A DNA stretch of 64,000 nt from a bacterium (GCA_024743255.1 JANSWY010000002.1:1-64000); one strand, 5' to 3'. Positions 1 through 9,369 are shown, counted from the first letter of the stretch. Numbers and translations are program-made. The notes: generated by a model from the letters alone, not told the origin.

Positions 1-2
1 CG

Positions 3-2531
3 AAATGGATCATGCCGGACCCAAATGCTGAAGATCAGGAGATAAAGGTTCCAATCACTAAGGAAATGGTGCCTAACGCATACATCACTTTAACAGCCAT
101 TCAGGAACATGCTCAAACTGTAAATGATCGGCCTTTGCGAATGTTTGGGATTCTTCCAATTGGAGTTAAGGACAAGTCAACGAATCAGGAATTGCTTATC
201 AATATGGCGGATGAACTTAAACCAAAAGAAAAGTTCGACATAGAAATAAAATCCGCTGATGGAAAGCCGACTCAATTCACAATAGCTGTGGTTGATGAAG
301 GTTTATTAGATTTAACCAATTTCAAAACTCCAGATCCAAAAAAGGAATTTTTCAAAAAGATCAGACTTGAAGTCGAAACTTATGACCTTTTTGCGCATGT
401 AATTGGAGCAAATGCTGACGATGTGTTTAAAACCTTCTCTATTGGTGGTGATGAAGACTACCGAGAGTCCCAACTTGATCCGTTTGAAAAGAAGAAGCGT
501 TTCAAACCAATTTGCATGTTTAAAGGGCCTGTTAGTACCGATGGAACAGGTAAGGCCAAAGTAAGCTTTGAAATGCCGAATTATGTCGGGTCAGTAAGGG
601 TCATGGTAGTTGGTGCCAGAGGCAATACCTATTCGTCAGCCGAGAAAACCGTGCCGGTTAAAAGCGATTTAATCGTTCAGCCGACTATCCCTAGAGCTTT
701 GAAACCAGGGGATGAGTTTGAAATTCCTGTTAATGTGTTTGCGACAAAGGAGAACATAGGAGAGGTGGATATTAAAATTGAAACTGAAGGACCTCTTACT
801 GTAATTGGATCAAAATCATTTAAACATTCATTCCAGAAGGAAGATGACAAGCTTTTCAAATACAAATTGAAGGTAAATGAAGCTGTTGGTCAAGCAAAGA
901 TTACTATAAAAGGTATTAGTAAAACTGCAACTAGTGTATCAGAAACAGATATAGCTGTTTTACCAAGTGCTGCCAGAGAGTATGTACAGGAAACAAAAAT
1001 TGTAAAACCAGGTGAGTCAATTCAGTTTGATATACCTAAAGTCGGATTAGATGGCACAAACAATGCACGCATATATGCATCTCAGTTTCCAAATATGGAT
1101 TTCATGCATCGATTGGAGTGGTTAGTAAGGTACCCGTACGGCTGTATTGAACAAACTACATCTTCAGTCTATCCACAGTTGGTGCTAAAGGAACTTTACA
1201 GTAAAAATTCAATCCGTTGGAAACAAGTTGATACAAATATCAATGCAGGGATTGAACGATTAAACCTATTTCAAACACCTAACGGAGGGTTTAGCTACTG
1301 GCCTGGAGGTGTAACAGAATCTACATGGGGTAGTAATTATGCTGCTCAGTTTCTAATTGAAGCCAAAGACAAGGGGTTCCATGTCCCGGATCACATGTAT
1401 GATGGCGTAATAAGATACCTGGAAAGGCAAACCAAAAGAAGTCAAAATGAAACTGAAAATTGGCAATTGATGACAAGAGTGAATAGATGTTTCGTTCTGG
1501 CCCAGGCAGGCAAGGCACCAATGCAGGAAATGAATTTAATTCGTCAAAATCATTATGACAAGTTAAAAAGTGTGCAAAAATGGCAGCTGGTGGCAGCTTA
1601 CAAATTAGCAGGAGCTGAAGACAAAATTGAATCACTTATTGGAGCAATTGATCTTGATGTAGAGGAATACAATGAATTTGCATATACATATGGATCCACA
1701 TATCGAGACCTTGGAATAATTCTGAGATGTTTGGTCATTTTAGATAAATCTGAACAATCAGCTTTGGTAGCCAAAGACGTTGCAAGCAAACTCAGTGGAA
1801 AATACTGGTATTCAACTCAAACGTTGGGACAAATGCTACTGGGAATTGCAGAATATTTCAAATATGCCGGAATATCAGTTCAGGAAGAGGTAATTATCAG
1901 AGGAACAGCCACTCTGCCAGGAGGTAATGAAGTTGAATTTGAAGAAGTCAATGATTATCGATTGTATATTGATAAGGGTTATGGTGAAAAACTAACTTTC
2001 AGTCTAGATCAGAATGTTGATGCCAAGCAGCTTTATGTTTCTCTATCTGCGAATGGGGTTCCTTTAACAGACAAAACCAAAGACGAAGAAAAGAACATAC
2101 GTTTGGATGTGACCTGGTTCAATGAAGATGGTGATGTAGTGTCTATTGATCAACTGGAGCAGGGAAGTACTGTGTACGGAAAGTATACCGTAAATAACTC
2201 AAGCGCATTGCCACATGTTGATGAAGTTGCGTTAGTTCAGCTTTTACCTTCTGGGTGGGAAATAGAAAATATGCGATTATCCGGTGAAGTACTCCCTGAA
2301 TGGACTAAAGGTTGGAACTTAGGTAGAGAGGAATATGTCGACATAAGAGATGACCGGATTATGTGGTTTTTTGATCTAAATGGTTCAAGGAGACTTAATT
2401 TTCTTGTCAAAATTAACGCAATCGCTGCAGGTACTTATAGCATGCCTGGAGCCAGGTGCGAAGCTATGTATAACAATGATTTTGTTGCAACAAAGACGTC
2501 TAAACAAGTAGTGGTAAAAGTTGAAAATTAG
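3..2531 (+). CDS. Alpha-2-macroglobulin family protein (5'-truncated by window edge)
   Basis: This is the C-terminal 840 or so residues of a bacterial alpha-2-macroglobulin. The frame stays open to the window edge (K-W-I before the first ATG at 12), so the true start lies outside. The diagnostic feature is the thioester motif GCIEQ (Cys at residue 378 counted from the ATG at 12), followed by the alpha-helical thioester-domain repeats (for example GGFSYWPGG) and a C-terminal macroglobulin/receptor-binding-like beta region. Family members are periplasmic, usually lipid-anchored protease traps. The gene overlaps pbpC by 11 bases. The a2m-pbpC pairing is a well-known arrangement (E. coli yfhM-pbpC) in which PBP1C is thought to repair the wall when the trap is triggered. 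The missing N-terminus means the signal peptide or lipobox cannot be checked. Confidence 0.93.
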   Translation, partial: KWIMPDPNAEDQEIKVPITKEMVPNAYITLTAIQEHAQTVNDRPLRMFGILPIGVKDKSTNQELLINMADELKPKEKFDIEIKSADGKPTQFTIAVVDEGLLDLTNFKTPDPKKEFFKKIRLEVETYDLFAHVIGANADDVFKTFSIGGDEDYRESQLDPFEKKKRFKPICMFKGPVSTDGTGKAKVSFEMPNYVGSVRVMVVGARGNTYSSAEKTVPVKSDLIVQPTIPRALKPGDEFEIPVNVFATKENIGEVDIKIETEGPLTVIGSKSFKHSFQKEDDKLFKYKLKVNEAVGQAKITIKGISKTATSVSETDIAVLPSAAREYVQETKIVKPGESIQFDIPKVGLDGTNNARIYASQFPNMDFMHRLEWLVRYPYGCIEQTTSSVYPQLVLKELYSKNSIRWKQVDTNINAGIERLNLFQTPNGGFSYWPGGVTESTWGSNYAAQFLIEAKDKGFHVPDHMYDGVIRYLERQTKRSQNETENWQLMTRVNRCFVLAQAGKAPMQEMNLIRQNHYDKLKSVQKWQLVAAYKLAGAEDKIESLIGAIDLDVEEYNEFAYTYGSTYRDLGIILRCLVILDKSEQSALVAKDVASKLSGKYWYSTQTLGQMLLGIAEYFKYAGISVQEEVIIRGTATLPGGNEVEFEEVNDYRLYIDKGYGEKLTFSLDQNVDAKQLYVSLSANGVPLTDKTKDEEKNIRLDVTWFNEDGDVVSIDQLEQGSTVYGKYTVNNSSALPHVDEVALVQLLPSGWEIENMRLSGEVLPEWTKGWNLGREEYVDIRDDRIMWFFDLNGSRRLNFLVKINAIAAGTYSMPGARCEAMYNNDFVATKTSKQVVVKVEN

Positions 2532-4836
2532 TAAGCCACATATACGAAGGGTAGCTTTTGTCTTAGTAGGAGTACCAATATTTTCTTTTCTTATATATCT
2601 GGTAATTCCTCTTGAGGAAAGAAGAATTGTAAGCGATTACAGTCAGATTATATTGGCCTCTGACTCATCAGTAATGCGGGTTTTTCTAAATGAAAATGAG
2701 CAAATCTGTTTGCATCCGTCATTGCAAAAACAGGTGCCCAATCACCTGAAAGTAGCGGTAATAAACTATGAAGATCAGTATTTTGAATCTCATTTGGGAT
2801 TTAACCCTGTGTCTCTGGTTAGAGCTATATATCTAAACTTAACAGAGAATAGAATTGTCAGTGGTGGTAGTACCATTACAATGCAAGTCGCAAGAATGCA
2901 AAGTAATTACCCAAGGACCTATCTTAATAAAATCAAAGAAATCCTTCGTGCAATTAAGATTGAAACAAGGTATTCCAAAGAAGATATATTGAAGGAGTAT
3001 TTGAACAATGCTCCATATGGAAGTAATGTGAGAGGATACACTGCGGCATCTTTCAAATATTTTGGTAAAAAACCTAGTCAACTTACCTGGGGAGAGGCTT
3101 CAACTCTTGCGGTGTTACCCAATGCTCCTGGAATTATATTTCCTACCAAAAACACCAGTGAATTAGAAGAAAAGAGAAACCAGCTTCTAAAGTCTTTATT
3201 GCTTAGGGACATCATTGATTCTACCACATTTGAGCTTTCAATTCTGGAACCTGTACCAGATGAGATTTTATCATTTGATTTACTGTCACCCCATCTTACA
3301 GATCAGATTCATCTAGAAAATGACCTGGATGTTATTAAAACTACTATTGATGCTAAGCTGCAGCGTGAATCTGAATTTTTGGCCAAGCAACATGCTTCAA
3401 GAATGAAACAAATGGGAATCAATAACCTATGTGCTTTAGTCGTAGAAAATAAGACTGGTCATATTAAGAGTTATGTTGGTTCATCAGATTATTTTGATAG
3501 AAATAATTCCGGTAGCGTTGATGGTATTAAATCCAGTAGATCTTCTGGGTCAATTCTGAAGCCTTTTCTTTACGCGTTGGCTATAGATGATGGAATAATA
3601 CTTCCTCAATCCCAAATAAAAGATATTCCCTCTTATTATAATTCATTTTCTCCAAGCAATGCTTCTGAAAATTTTCAAGGTATTGTTCCTGCAAATGAGG
3701 CGCTGATACATTCATTAAATGTTCCGGCTGTTAGGCTACTAAATGAATATGGAATAGTAAAGTTTTATAATGCTTTGGAATCTGCAGGTGTCACTTCTTT
3801 GTTCAGAACTCCAGATGAATACGGACTGCCCATTATACTTGGTGGAGCAGAAGTAAAGCCATGGGATATGGCAAAGCTTTTTCGGGGAATGGCCAATGGA
3901 GGTGAATTTGGTGAAATTGGATATTTGCCTATCAATGAGAAAAACGCCAAATCAAAAATAATAAGTTCTGGTGCTTCTCAATTAGTATTGGATGAATTAC
4001 AAGAGCTAATCCGACCTGGATTGGAATTTTACTGGAAAAAATACAGTAATAAACAGCCAATTGCCTGGAAAACGGGTACGAGTTATGGACATAAAGATGC
4101 ATGGGCAGCAGGTGTAACACCTGATTGGACAATTATTGTGTGGGTAGGCAACTTTGATGGTTCTTCCAACAATGCTATTTCAGGAATGAGGAGTGCCGGC
4201 CCATTGATGTTTAACATCTTGAATGTCCTTGAAAAGCAAGAGAAGTGGTTTGATATGGGTTCAACCAATCTTACGGATGTGAAAATCTGCTCAAAAACAG
4301 GATATTATGCTAATTCGAACTGCCCGGAAGTAGAATTAACTAAAGCTCCAAGATATATGAAACCTCTTAAGTCTTGCCCTTATCATGTGAAGCTTTTCGT
4401 GGATGATGAGGCAAAACATCAGGTGTGTTCTAAATGCTGGGATTCCAATCATCAATCAGTAACCTTTCTGAGGTATCCATCTGACGTTAATCATTTTATC
4501 TGGAAAAACGGAGGGTTGACTGCTTTTGAACCGCCACACAATCCTAATTGTTTTGTTAAACAAGAGAACGATATTCTCAGGATCATTTATCCAATCTCAA
4601 ATGCGACAATTAAAATTCCCAAAGACTTTGATGGCAAGTACCAATCTCTGGTAGCAAAAGTGGCTACACGCCATATTAACAGAAAAATGTATTGGTACGT
4701 TGATGATTCTTACCTTGGAAATACAGAAAGGAACCACTCATTTCCCATATTATTAAAATCGGGTAAACACAGATTACTGGTGACTGATGAAATTGGGAAC
4801 AAGCACCAGGTTGATTTTAATGTAGTGCTTAATTAA
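2521..4836 (+). CDS. pbpC: Penicillin-binding protein 1C
   Basis: Bifunctional peptidoglycan glycosyltransferase/transpeptidase of 771 aa. A single N-terminal membrane anchor (about residues 10-28) is followed by a GT51 glycosyltransferase domain (about 50-230, with the ITMQVARM segment). The transpeptidase domain carries S344-x-x-K347 (SILK), S398-L-N and K517-T-G. The tail is the BiPBP_C domain typical of PBP1C, here with a cysteine cluster (CPYHVKLF and CSKCWDS segments) that could bind metal; that last point is inference. The start is TTG at 2521, inside the upstream macroglobulin gene and before its stop, suggesting translational coupling. No better downstream start precedes the membrane segment. 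It acts at the outer face of the inner membrane. A hairpin terminator follows at 5025. Confidence 0.95.
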   Translation: MKISKPHIRRVAFVLVGVPIFSFLIYLVIPLEERRIVSDYSQIILASDSSVMRVFLNENEQICLHPSLQKQVPNHLKVAVINYEDQYFESHLGFNPVSLVRAIYLNLTENRIVSGGSTITMQVARMQSNYPRTYLNKIKEILRAIKIETRYSKEDILKEYLNNAPYGSNVRGYTAASFKYFGKKPSQLTWGEASTLAVLPNAPGIIFPTKNTSELEEKRNQLLKSLLLRDIIDSTTFELSILEPVPDEILSFDLLSPHLTDQIHLENDLDVIKTTIDAKLQRESEFLAKQHASRMKQMGINNLCALVVENKTGHIKSYVGSSDYFDRNNSGSVDGIKSSRSSGSILKPFLYALAIDDGIILPQSQIKDIPSYYNSFSPSNASENFQGIVPANEALIHSLNVPAVRLLNEYGIVKFYNALESAGVTSLFRTPDEYGLPIILGGAEVKPWDMAKLFRGMANGGEFGEIGYLPINEKNAKSKIISSGASQLVLDELQELIRPGLEFYWKKYSNKQPIAWKTGTSYGHKDAWAAGVTPDWTIIVWVGNFDGSSNNAISGMRSAGPLMFNILNVLEKQEKWFDMGSTNLTDVKICSKTGYYANSNCPEVELTKAPRYMKPLKSCPYHVKLFVDDEAKHQVCSKCWDSNHQSVTFLRYPSDVNHFIWKNGGLTAFEPPHNPNCFVKQENDILRIIYPISNATIKIPKDFDGKYQSLVAKVATRHINRKMYWYVDDSYLGNTERNHSFPILLKSGKHRLLVTDEIGNKHQVDFNVVLN

Positions 4837-5024
4837 CAGATACTCATTTTATTCCATCATTTACTCGTTCAAAGCTAACACTCAGTCAAATTCAGTCAGG
4901 CATATCAATCGATTGAATACCTTTGAAATATACGGGTGCAGATAAGTCTTGAATTCAATTCTTAAGCAATCCTATCTCATTGAATATTACAATCTGTTCA
5001 CACAATATATTTGGCTAATTTTTA

Positions 5025-5053
5025 AAAAGCCTCCTCTGATTAGTGAGGCTTTT
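5025..5053. terminator. Bidirectional hairpin terminator
   Basis: The arms AAAAGCCTC (5025-5033) and GAGGCTTTT (5045-5053) pair perfectly around an 11-base loop. They give an A-tract on one side and a T-tract on the other, so the hairpin can end transcription from pbpC (+) and from the convergent PfpI-family gene (-). The remaining intergenic bases 4837-5020 show nothing I recognise. Confidence 0.8.
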
Positions 5054-5060
5054 TATTTGC

Positions 5061-6167
5061 TCAACCCTCAAATTGAGATTTCGAATAACTTACTAACCTA
5101 ATCATATCTATAGACCTGCCCAATTCCCACTGCATGGCTTCTACAATACTATGCATAGCAATCAAGGTTCTGTTAAACTCCTGGGATGTGATTGCCAGAT
5201 TCTTTATTTGTTCCTTTGACCGATCTATTCCCTCGGATTCATATATGGCAAGAACATTTCCTGCATTTTCATTACCGGACTTATCTCTGTGTTTTGGAGT
5301 ATAGCCCAATTGCTTCACCATTGTCTCTGCCATTTCCCAGGTTGACCATGGATTCTGACCTGTGATGAGGTTTCCATCCTGTACAACATTGTTCAGGTAC
5401 ATTGTGCCATCATTAAAAACAGCTCCCTTTTCTTCTAATTTAGTTTGCAATAGGAATGGAAAAACGACTTCCGCGTCAGGGATTAAAAATAACTCCTCAC
5501 TATTTGTGAAACTACACACTTGTCTGCCTTGCAGAATAGAATTGCCTTCTTGAGACTTTACATTAACTAATGCAGCTGGCCCGTGGCAAACAGCACCTAC
5601 AACTTTATCTTCTTCCAGATAATTACTCACTAAAGATTGAATATGTGAATCTTCTGGGAAATCATACATTGCACCTTTACCACCTGCAAAATATACAGCC
5701 CTGTATTCACTCGCAATTACGTCTTTCATGGCGATAGAATTTTTGACTTTGCTTTGAGCCTCAGGATCATTAAGAAAAGCATAATCATAAGGCCCCATGT
5801 CTTCATCATCAATGACTACAGGAGGATTTCCGCCTAAAGGGCTAGCGATATCAATTTCAAACCCATTTGCCTGAAATACATGGTAGGCTCGTGATAATTC
5901 TGTAAGCTCATAACCTGTTGCCTTTCCAGTGCTACCCATTGTTCCCGTACTGGTAACCACCATCAATATTTTACCTCGAGATTCAGTTACAGTCTTAGCT
6001 AAATATGGAATTTCAGAAGACTGGGTTTTTGAGTAATCTCTACTAATCGATTCAGGCAATAAACTTATAAACCAATAACCGAAACCAACTACCAGGAAAA
6101 TTAGAGCTGTCAGAGATATTAAAGACCATTTTAAAATTGGATATTTCTTCATCATGTTTTTATGCAT
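5061..6167 (-). CDS. Membrane-anchored DJ-1/PfpI family protein
   Basis: A 368-aa protein with one N-terminal transmembrane segment (about residues 11-35) followed by a class I glutamine-amidotransferase-like (DJ-1/PfpI, Hsp31-like) domain. The nucleophile elbow is AVCHGPAAL with Cys194-His195, and E87 in the GYELTE segment matches the conserved acidic partner. These are the marks of the chaperone/glyoxalase III/deglycase branch. The C-terminal stretch after about residue 290 is an extra helical region. The fold assignment is firm; the substrate is not known. The membrane anchor is unusual for the family and would place the domain in the periplasm. It sits 79 bases downstream of an AraC-type regulator on the same strand, with a palindrome in the gap. 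ATG codons at residues 5 and 6 are alternative starts. Confidence 0.88.
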   Translation of the reverse strand: MHKNMMKKYPILKWSLISLTALIFLVVGFGYWFISLLPESISRDYSKTQSSEIPYLAKTVTESRGKILMVVTSTGTMGSTGKATGYELTELSRAYHVFQANGFEIDIASPLGGNPPVVIDDEDMGPYDYAFLNDPEAQSKVKNSIAMKDVIASEYRAVYFAGGKGAMYDFPEDSHIQSLVSNYLEEDKVVGAVCHGPAALVNVKSQEGNSILQGRQVCSFTNSEELFLIPDAEVVFPFLLQTKLEEKGAVFNDGTMYLNNVVQDGNLITGQNPWSTWEMAETMVKQLGYTPKHRDKSGNENAGNVLAIYESEGIDRSKEQIKNLAITSQEFNRTLIAMHSIVEAMQWELGRSIDMIRLVSYSKSQFEG

Positions 6168-6217
6168 TTAAGTTTTTGATTGAGGCAAACCAATGCATTA
6201 AACAATCAGAAATCTAT

Positions 6218-6233
6218 CGAAATGATCATTTCG
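6218..6233. promoter_or_regulatory. Perfect 16-bp palindrome, candidate operator
   Basis: CGAAATGATCATTTCG reads identically on both strands. It lies in the 79-base gap between the AraC-type regulator and the PfpI-family gene, about 50 bases upstream of the latter's start. No T-tract follows, so it does not look like a terminator. A binding site for the neighbouring regulator or another dimeric repressor is a reasonable inference. A second TGATC-T element (AAAGATCATT) occurs a few bases away at about 6240. Confidence 0.5.
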
Positions 6234-6246
6234 TCATATCAAAAGA

Positions 6247-7290
6247 TCATTCAGATAATTCTTTACGATAAGAAAGGGGAGTGGTTCCAATTTGTTTTTT
6301 GAATGCTGTATTGAAACTTGAAATGCTGTTAAAACCCACTTCAAATGCTATTGAAGCAATATTTTGATGATCGTAATTCTGGTTTTTGAATAATTGAATT
6401 GCATGGTTAATTCTGTATTGATTTACAAAATTGTTGAAATTCATATTACTCTTTTCATTTATCACCATTGATAATACTTGTGTGCTTGTATTTAATTTTT
6501 GAGCCAGATTTTTAAGTGTGGCATCCGGTGATCTGTGAAATTCTTCATCATCAAATAACTTTATAACCTTGTTAAATAACAACTCAATTTGATCATCTGA
6601 AACCTGAGTAGACTTATATTTCTGAAGGCTGACTTTTTCAATAAGACCGTTCTTAATTACAATAAAACTGATAGCATAAGCAACAATGGAATACAATACC
6701 GGACCAATGATATAAGGAATAGTCTCTTCAAAAAGGTTGGTGATATAAGCCAACCAAATTATTAACAATCCATAAAACATTAGTCTTACTAATCGCAAGG
6801 ATGCTTGCTTTGATTCGACACCTTTTATTTTGGTCAAAGTTCGGTAACCAATCAAAAGGTAAATGAGGTAATGAAAGTAGTATCCAAGAAATAAAACGAA
6901 GAAAACCAGTATCGGGAGAGTTTCTAAATGTTGATCATTTATCCATAACCCAAACCCAATTCCAAGTAACGCAGGGATAAAATGAATAATACTGCTCGAC
7001 TTAATTTTATATTCTGAATCAATTACCGTCCGAACTAATAACAAGAACAGTGGTCCGATAAACATCATGGTACCTAATCCTGTAAATATGAATTTTACAT
7101 CCAAATCGGGTGTAAATTCCAGAAATACGGACTTCCCAATACGAAATGATAGCACAATCAAAAGCAATGCAAGTAGTCTGTTTGCCTGTATACTTCCCTT
7201 GGAATAAGTAAATAGGAATAGGGCGAGAAACACACCATGAATTACTCCCAGGCCGCTGATAACTACAAGAACTATTTGATCTGCTGACAT
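6247..7290 (-). CDS. AraC-family regulator with membrane N-terminal half
   Basis: A 347-aa protein. The first 210 or so residues contain about six or seven hydrophobic segments, starting with VLVVISGLGVIHGVFLALFL. The last 100 or so form an AraC-type double helix-turn-helix (LKNLAQKLNTSTQVLSMVIN, then IASIAFEVGFNSISSFNTAFKKQIGTTPLSYRK). This membrane-sensor/AraC architecture is common in Bacteroidota, and the ligand is generally unknown. It probably regulates the PfpI-family gene downstream and perhaps itself. Three other proteins of the same architecture occur in this window (23845, 50611, 59339). Confidence 0.9.
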   Translation of the reverse strand: MSADQIVLVVISGLGVIHGVFLALFLFTYSKGSIQANRLLALLLIVLSFRIGKSVFLEFTPDLDVKFIFTGLGTMMFIGPLFLLLVRTVIDSEYKIKSSSIIHFIPALLGIGFGLWINDQHLETLPILVFFVLFLGYYFHYLIYLLIGYRTLTKIKGVESKQASLRLVRLMFYGLLIIWLAYITNLFEETIPYIIGPVLYSIVAYAISFIVIKNGLIEKVSLQKYKSTQVSDDQIELLFNKVIKLFDDEEFHRSPDATLKNLAQKLNTSTQVLSMVINEKSNMNFNNFVNQYRINHAIQLFKNQNYDHQNIASIAFEVGFNSISSFNTAFKKQIGTTPLSYRKELSE

Positions 7291-7489
7291 GAGGGCAAAT
7301 TAAGTATAGAAATGTAGAATTAACCAATTACTGATTTATTGTCTGGATTTTACTTGATTCAGAATAAATTGACTTAAGGCAATTTTATAGCGTGTTGACA
7401 ACAATTATGTGTTTCTTGCGCTATATAGTTACAACGGTTTTTTAAGTTTAGTTGTCATTCATCAAACATAAATATCCAAATCTACAGCG

Positions 7490-7609
7490 ATGTTACAGAC
7501 CTCCGATTTAGAAAAAGTAGAGCGACTTATAAAGTTGTCGGAAACTAAGCCATTGATCCCCGATGAATTCGTGCCTTGGCATGTTTAAGAAGATGAAGAT
7601 GTTCAATTT
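7490..7609 (+). other. N-terminal coding segment of the di-iron oxygenase, cut off by an in-frame TAA
   Basis: From ATG 7490 there are 32 sense codons ending IPDEFVPWHV, then TAA at 7586-7588. The same frame then continues without a further stop (EDEDVQF) into the ATG at 7610. The peptide matches the part that AurF-family proteins normally carry before the MPxxLxSLxG segment, including the P-W motif. It is therefore most simply read as the true 5' end of the downstream gene interrupted by one nonsense codon. A GAA, CAA or AAA codon would need only one base change. A sequencing error, a recent mutation, or natural use of the internal start are all possible. Confidence 0.7.
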
Positions 7610-8380
7610 ATGCCAGAACATCTGATATCACTACAAGGACATGAACTCTATGATTCTCTTTCATCTGAACAAAAACGAGAGCTTGGGCGAATGGAATTGG
7701 GACAGGTGATGTACAGCTATGGTTGGTCTGAGGGCTTGGCATGCGTCATATTTAACAAAAGACTTATAAAACTAAATCCGGAGACTCATGAATACAGATA
7801 CCTGGTAAATGAGTTAATCGAGGAATTTAGACATCAGGATATGTTTGCAAAAGCTGTTAGAAAGGTGAATGTAAATACGTATAAAGCATCCCGCATTCAT
7901 CGTATGGTAGGTTGGATTCAATTGAATTTAATGCCTGTTTCAGTAATGTTTATATCTGTCCTGAGTGTTGAATTGATGACTGATATCTATGGTAAGATGA
8001 TCAGAAGAGACCCTAAGGTGTTTGAACCAATCCGTAAAGTTTCCGAATTGCATCATATCGAGGAAGGTAGGCATGTACAGTATACTAAAATGTGGTTGAA
8101 GCATTATTTGGATAACAGTAATTTCTTACTCCGAACACTTTATAGTATTGTAGTAATGTGGGGAGTTTTATTCATGAGGACTTTATATGTCAGAGAAGAG
8201 ATATTTGAAAAGTTGGGTGTCGATTCTCCAAAAAAATACACAAAAGCGGCTAAGGAAAACCTGAAGAAAAAGATGGGAGAGCAATGTCTTCCAGATGTAA
8301 TTTCATTTGTTAAATCTTTTGATGGTTTCAATTTCATCACACGACCAATATGGAAATCGGTCCTAAATGCTAAAATATGA
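7610..8380 (+). CDS. AurF-type di-iron oxygenase (N-terminus interrupted by upstream in-frame stop)
   Basis: A ferritin-like di-iron enzyme of the AurF (p-aminobenzoate N-oxygenase) family, about 256 aa from this start or about 296 if the upstream segment is included. The expected metal-ligand motifs are all present: a Glu in GRMELGQV, ExxH in EEFRHQ, a Glu in SVELMTD, and HxxxExxH within ELHHIEEGRH. The catalytic core is therefore intact even from the internal ATG. Family members N-oxygenate amines or hydroxylate carbon on carrier-bound or free substrates; the substrate here is unknown. The stop overlaps the next start (ATGA at 8377-8380), indicating translational coupling with the ketoacyl synthase. 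The protein also contains a hydrophobic segment around residues 182-196. See the separate entry for the 40 upstream codons. Confidence 0.85.
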   Translation: MPEHLISLQGHELYDSLSSEQKRELGRMELGQVMYSYGWSEGLACVIFNKRLIKLNPETHEYRYLVNELIEEFRHQDMFAKAVRKVNVNTYKASRIHRMVGWIQLNLMPVSVMFISVLSVELMTDIYGKMIRRDPKVFEPIRKVSELHHIEEGRHVQYTKMWLKHYLDNSNFLLRTLYSIVVMWGVLFMRTLYVREEIFEKLGVDSPKKYTKAAKENLKKKMGEQCLPDVISFVKSFDGFNFITRPIWKSVLNAKI

Positions 8381-9369
8381 AACGAGCAGCTATAAAATAT
8401 ACAGGGAGTTACATCCCTGAATTGGAGGTAAAGAATAGTCATGTAGAATCCAGACTAAAAGAAAATGGCTATGTTGTACCTGAAGGGCTATTTGCACAAG
8501 TTATGGGTAGCAAGACAAGATACTATGCTGCGGAGACAGAACAAGCATCCGATCTTGCTGTAGCTGCGTCAAAGAAAGTCTTAAAACAGTTTCCAAAAGA
8601 AGATGTAGATCTGTTAATATTTGCAGCAGCCTGTGGCGATCTGATTGAACCTGCAACGGCCAATATAGTTCAATCCAAATTAGGACTTACTTGCCCCGTG
8701 TTTGATGTTAAAAATGCATGTAACAGTGTAGTCAATGCTATGCAAATAGCGGATGCTTTTATTCAAACAGGCCAATACCGTAATATTTTGATCGCATCGG
8801 GAGAGAAGACAAGTGATAGTATCAAATACGATATCAAAGATCACAACGATTTTAAAGACAGGTTTGCCTCTTATTCATTTGGTGATGCAGGATTTGCGGC
8901 CCTTCTTACTGAATCAAATAATGTAGGGTTCCAATATCATAATCAAATTTCATATGGAGACCACTGGCCACTATGTACCATAAAAGGAGGGGGTTCCATG
9001 TTTCCTCATGAACCCAGTCAGTTGTTCTTCAGTGGATTGACTTATGAACTCAGAAATATCTTCATGAAGTATGCACCTGAATTTATTAATGACTGCCTGA
9101 AACAAGCTGATAAGAAAGTAGATGAAATTGATTTAGTCTGTACACATCAAGTCTCCAATAGTACTTTCGATCAGTTAGCTCAAAGTATTGACTGTCAAAT
9201 CGATAAGATAAGTAGAACTTTCAGCATGTATGGAAATACAGCAGCAACTGCACTGCCTATATCCCTGGAGCACGCAATAAAAAACAATGAAGTTGGTAAA
9301 GGCTCTACAGTTATGATGGTAGGACTTGCTGCTGGTATCAATATCTCTGTTCAATTAATGACTCTTTAA
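8377..9369 (+). CDS. 3-oxoacyl-ACP synthase III (FabH/OleA-like ketosynthase)
   Basis: A 330-aa thiolase-fold condensing enzyme with the KAS III triad: Cys115 in NACNS, His257 in THQVSN and Asn287 in YGNTAAT. FabH enzymes condense acetyl-CoA with malonyl-ACP. Relatives such as OleA or secondary-metabolite KAS III proteins join or transfer other acyl groups. Its place between a di-iron oxygenase and an AMP-forming ligase, with no acyl carrier protein, malonyltransferase or ketoreductase next door, argues for a specialised role rather than housekeeping fatty-acid initiation; that is inference. It is coupled to both neighbours: ATGA overlap upstream and TAATG overlap downstream. The specific product cannot be read from the sequence. 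Confidence 0.9.
   Translation: MKRAAIKYTGSYIPELEVKNSHVESRLKENGYVVPEGLFAQVMGSKTRYYAAETEQASDLAVAASKKVLKQFPKEDVDLLIFAAACGDLIEPATANIVQSKLGLTCPVFDVKNACNSVVNAMQIADAFIQTGQYRNILIASGEKTSDSIKYDIKDHNDFKDRFASYSFGDAGFAALLTESNNVGFQYHNQISYGDHWPLCTIKGGGSMFPHEPSQLFFSGLTYELRNIFMKYAPEFINDCLKQADKKVDEIDLVCTHQVSNSTFDQLAQSIDCQIDKISRTFSMYGNTAATALPISLEHAIKNNEVGKGSTVMMVGLAAGINISVQLMTL

Noticed and set aside
1321-1635. 104-codon antisense open frame in the macroglobulin gene
   Set aside because: It is opposite a well-supported domain and has no signal, motif or promoter.
7386-7425. TATAGCG...CGCTATA inverted repeat upstream of the di-iron gene
   Set aside because: The arms are only 7 bases with a 26-base spacer; it could be an operator, but chance is not excluded, so it is not listed as a feature.
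7586-7588. Recoding of the in-frame TAA as a special amino acid
   Set aside because: TAA is not used for selenocysteine or pyrrolysine; mutation, error or internal initiation are simpler explanations.
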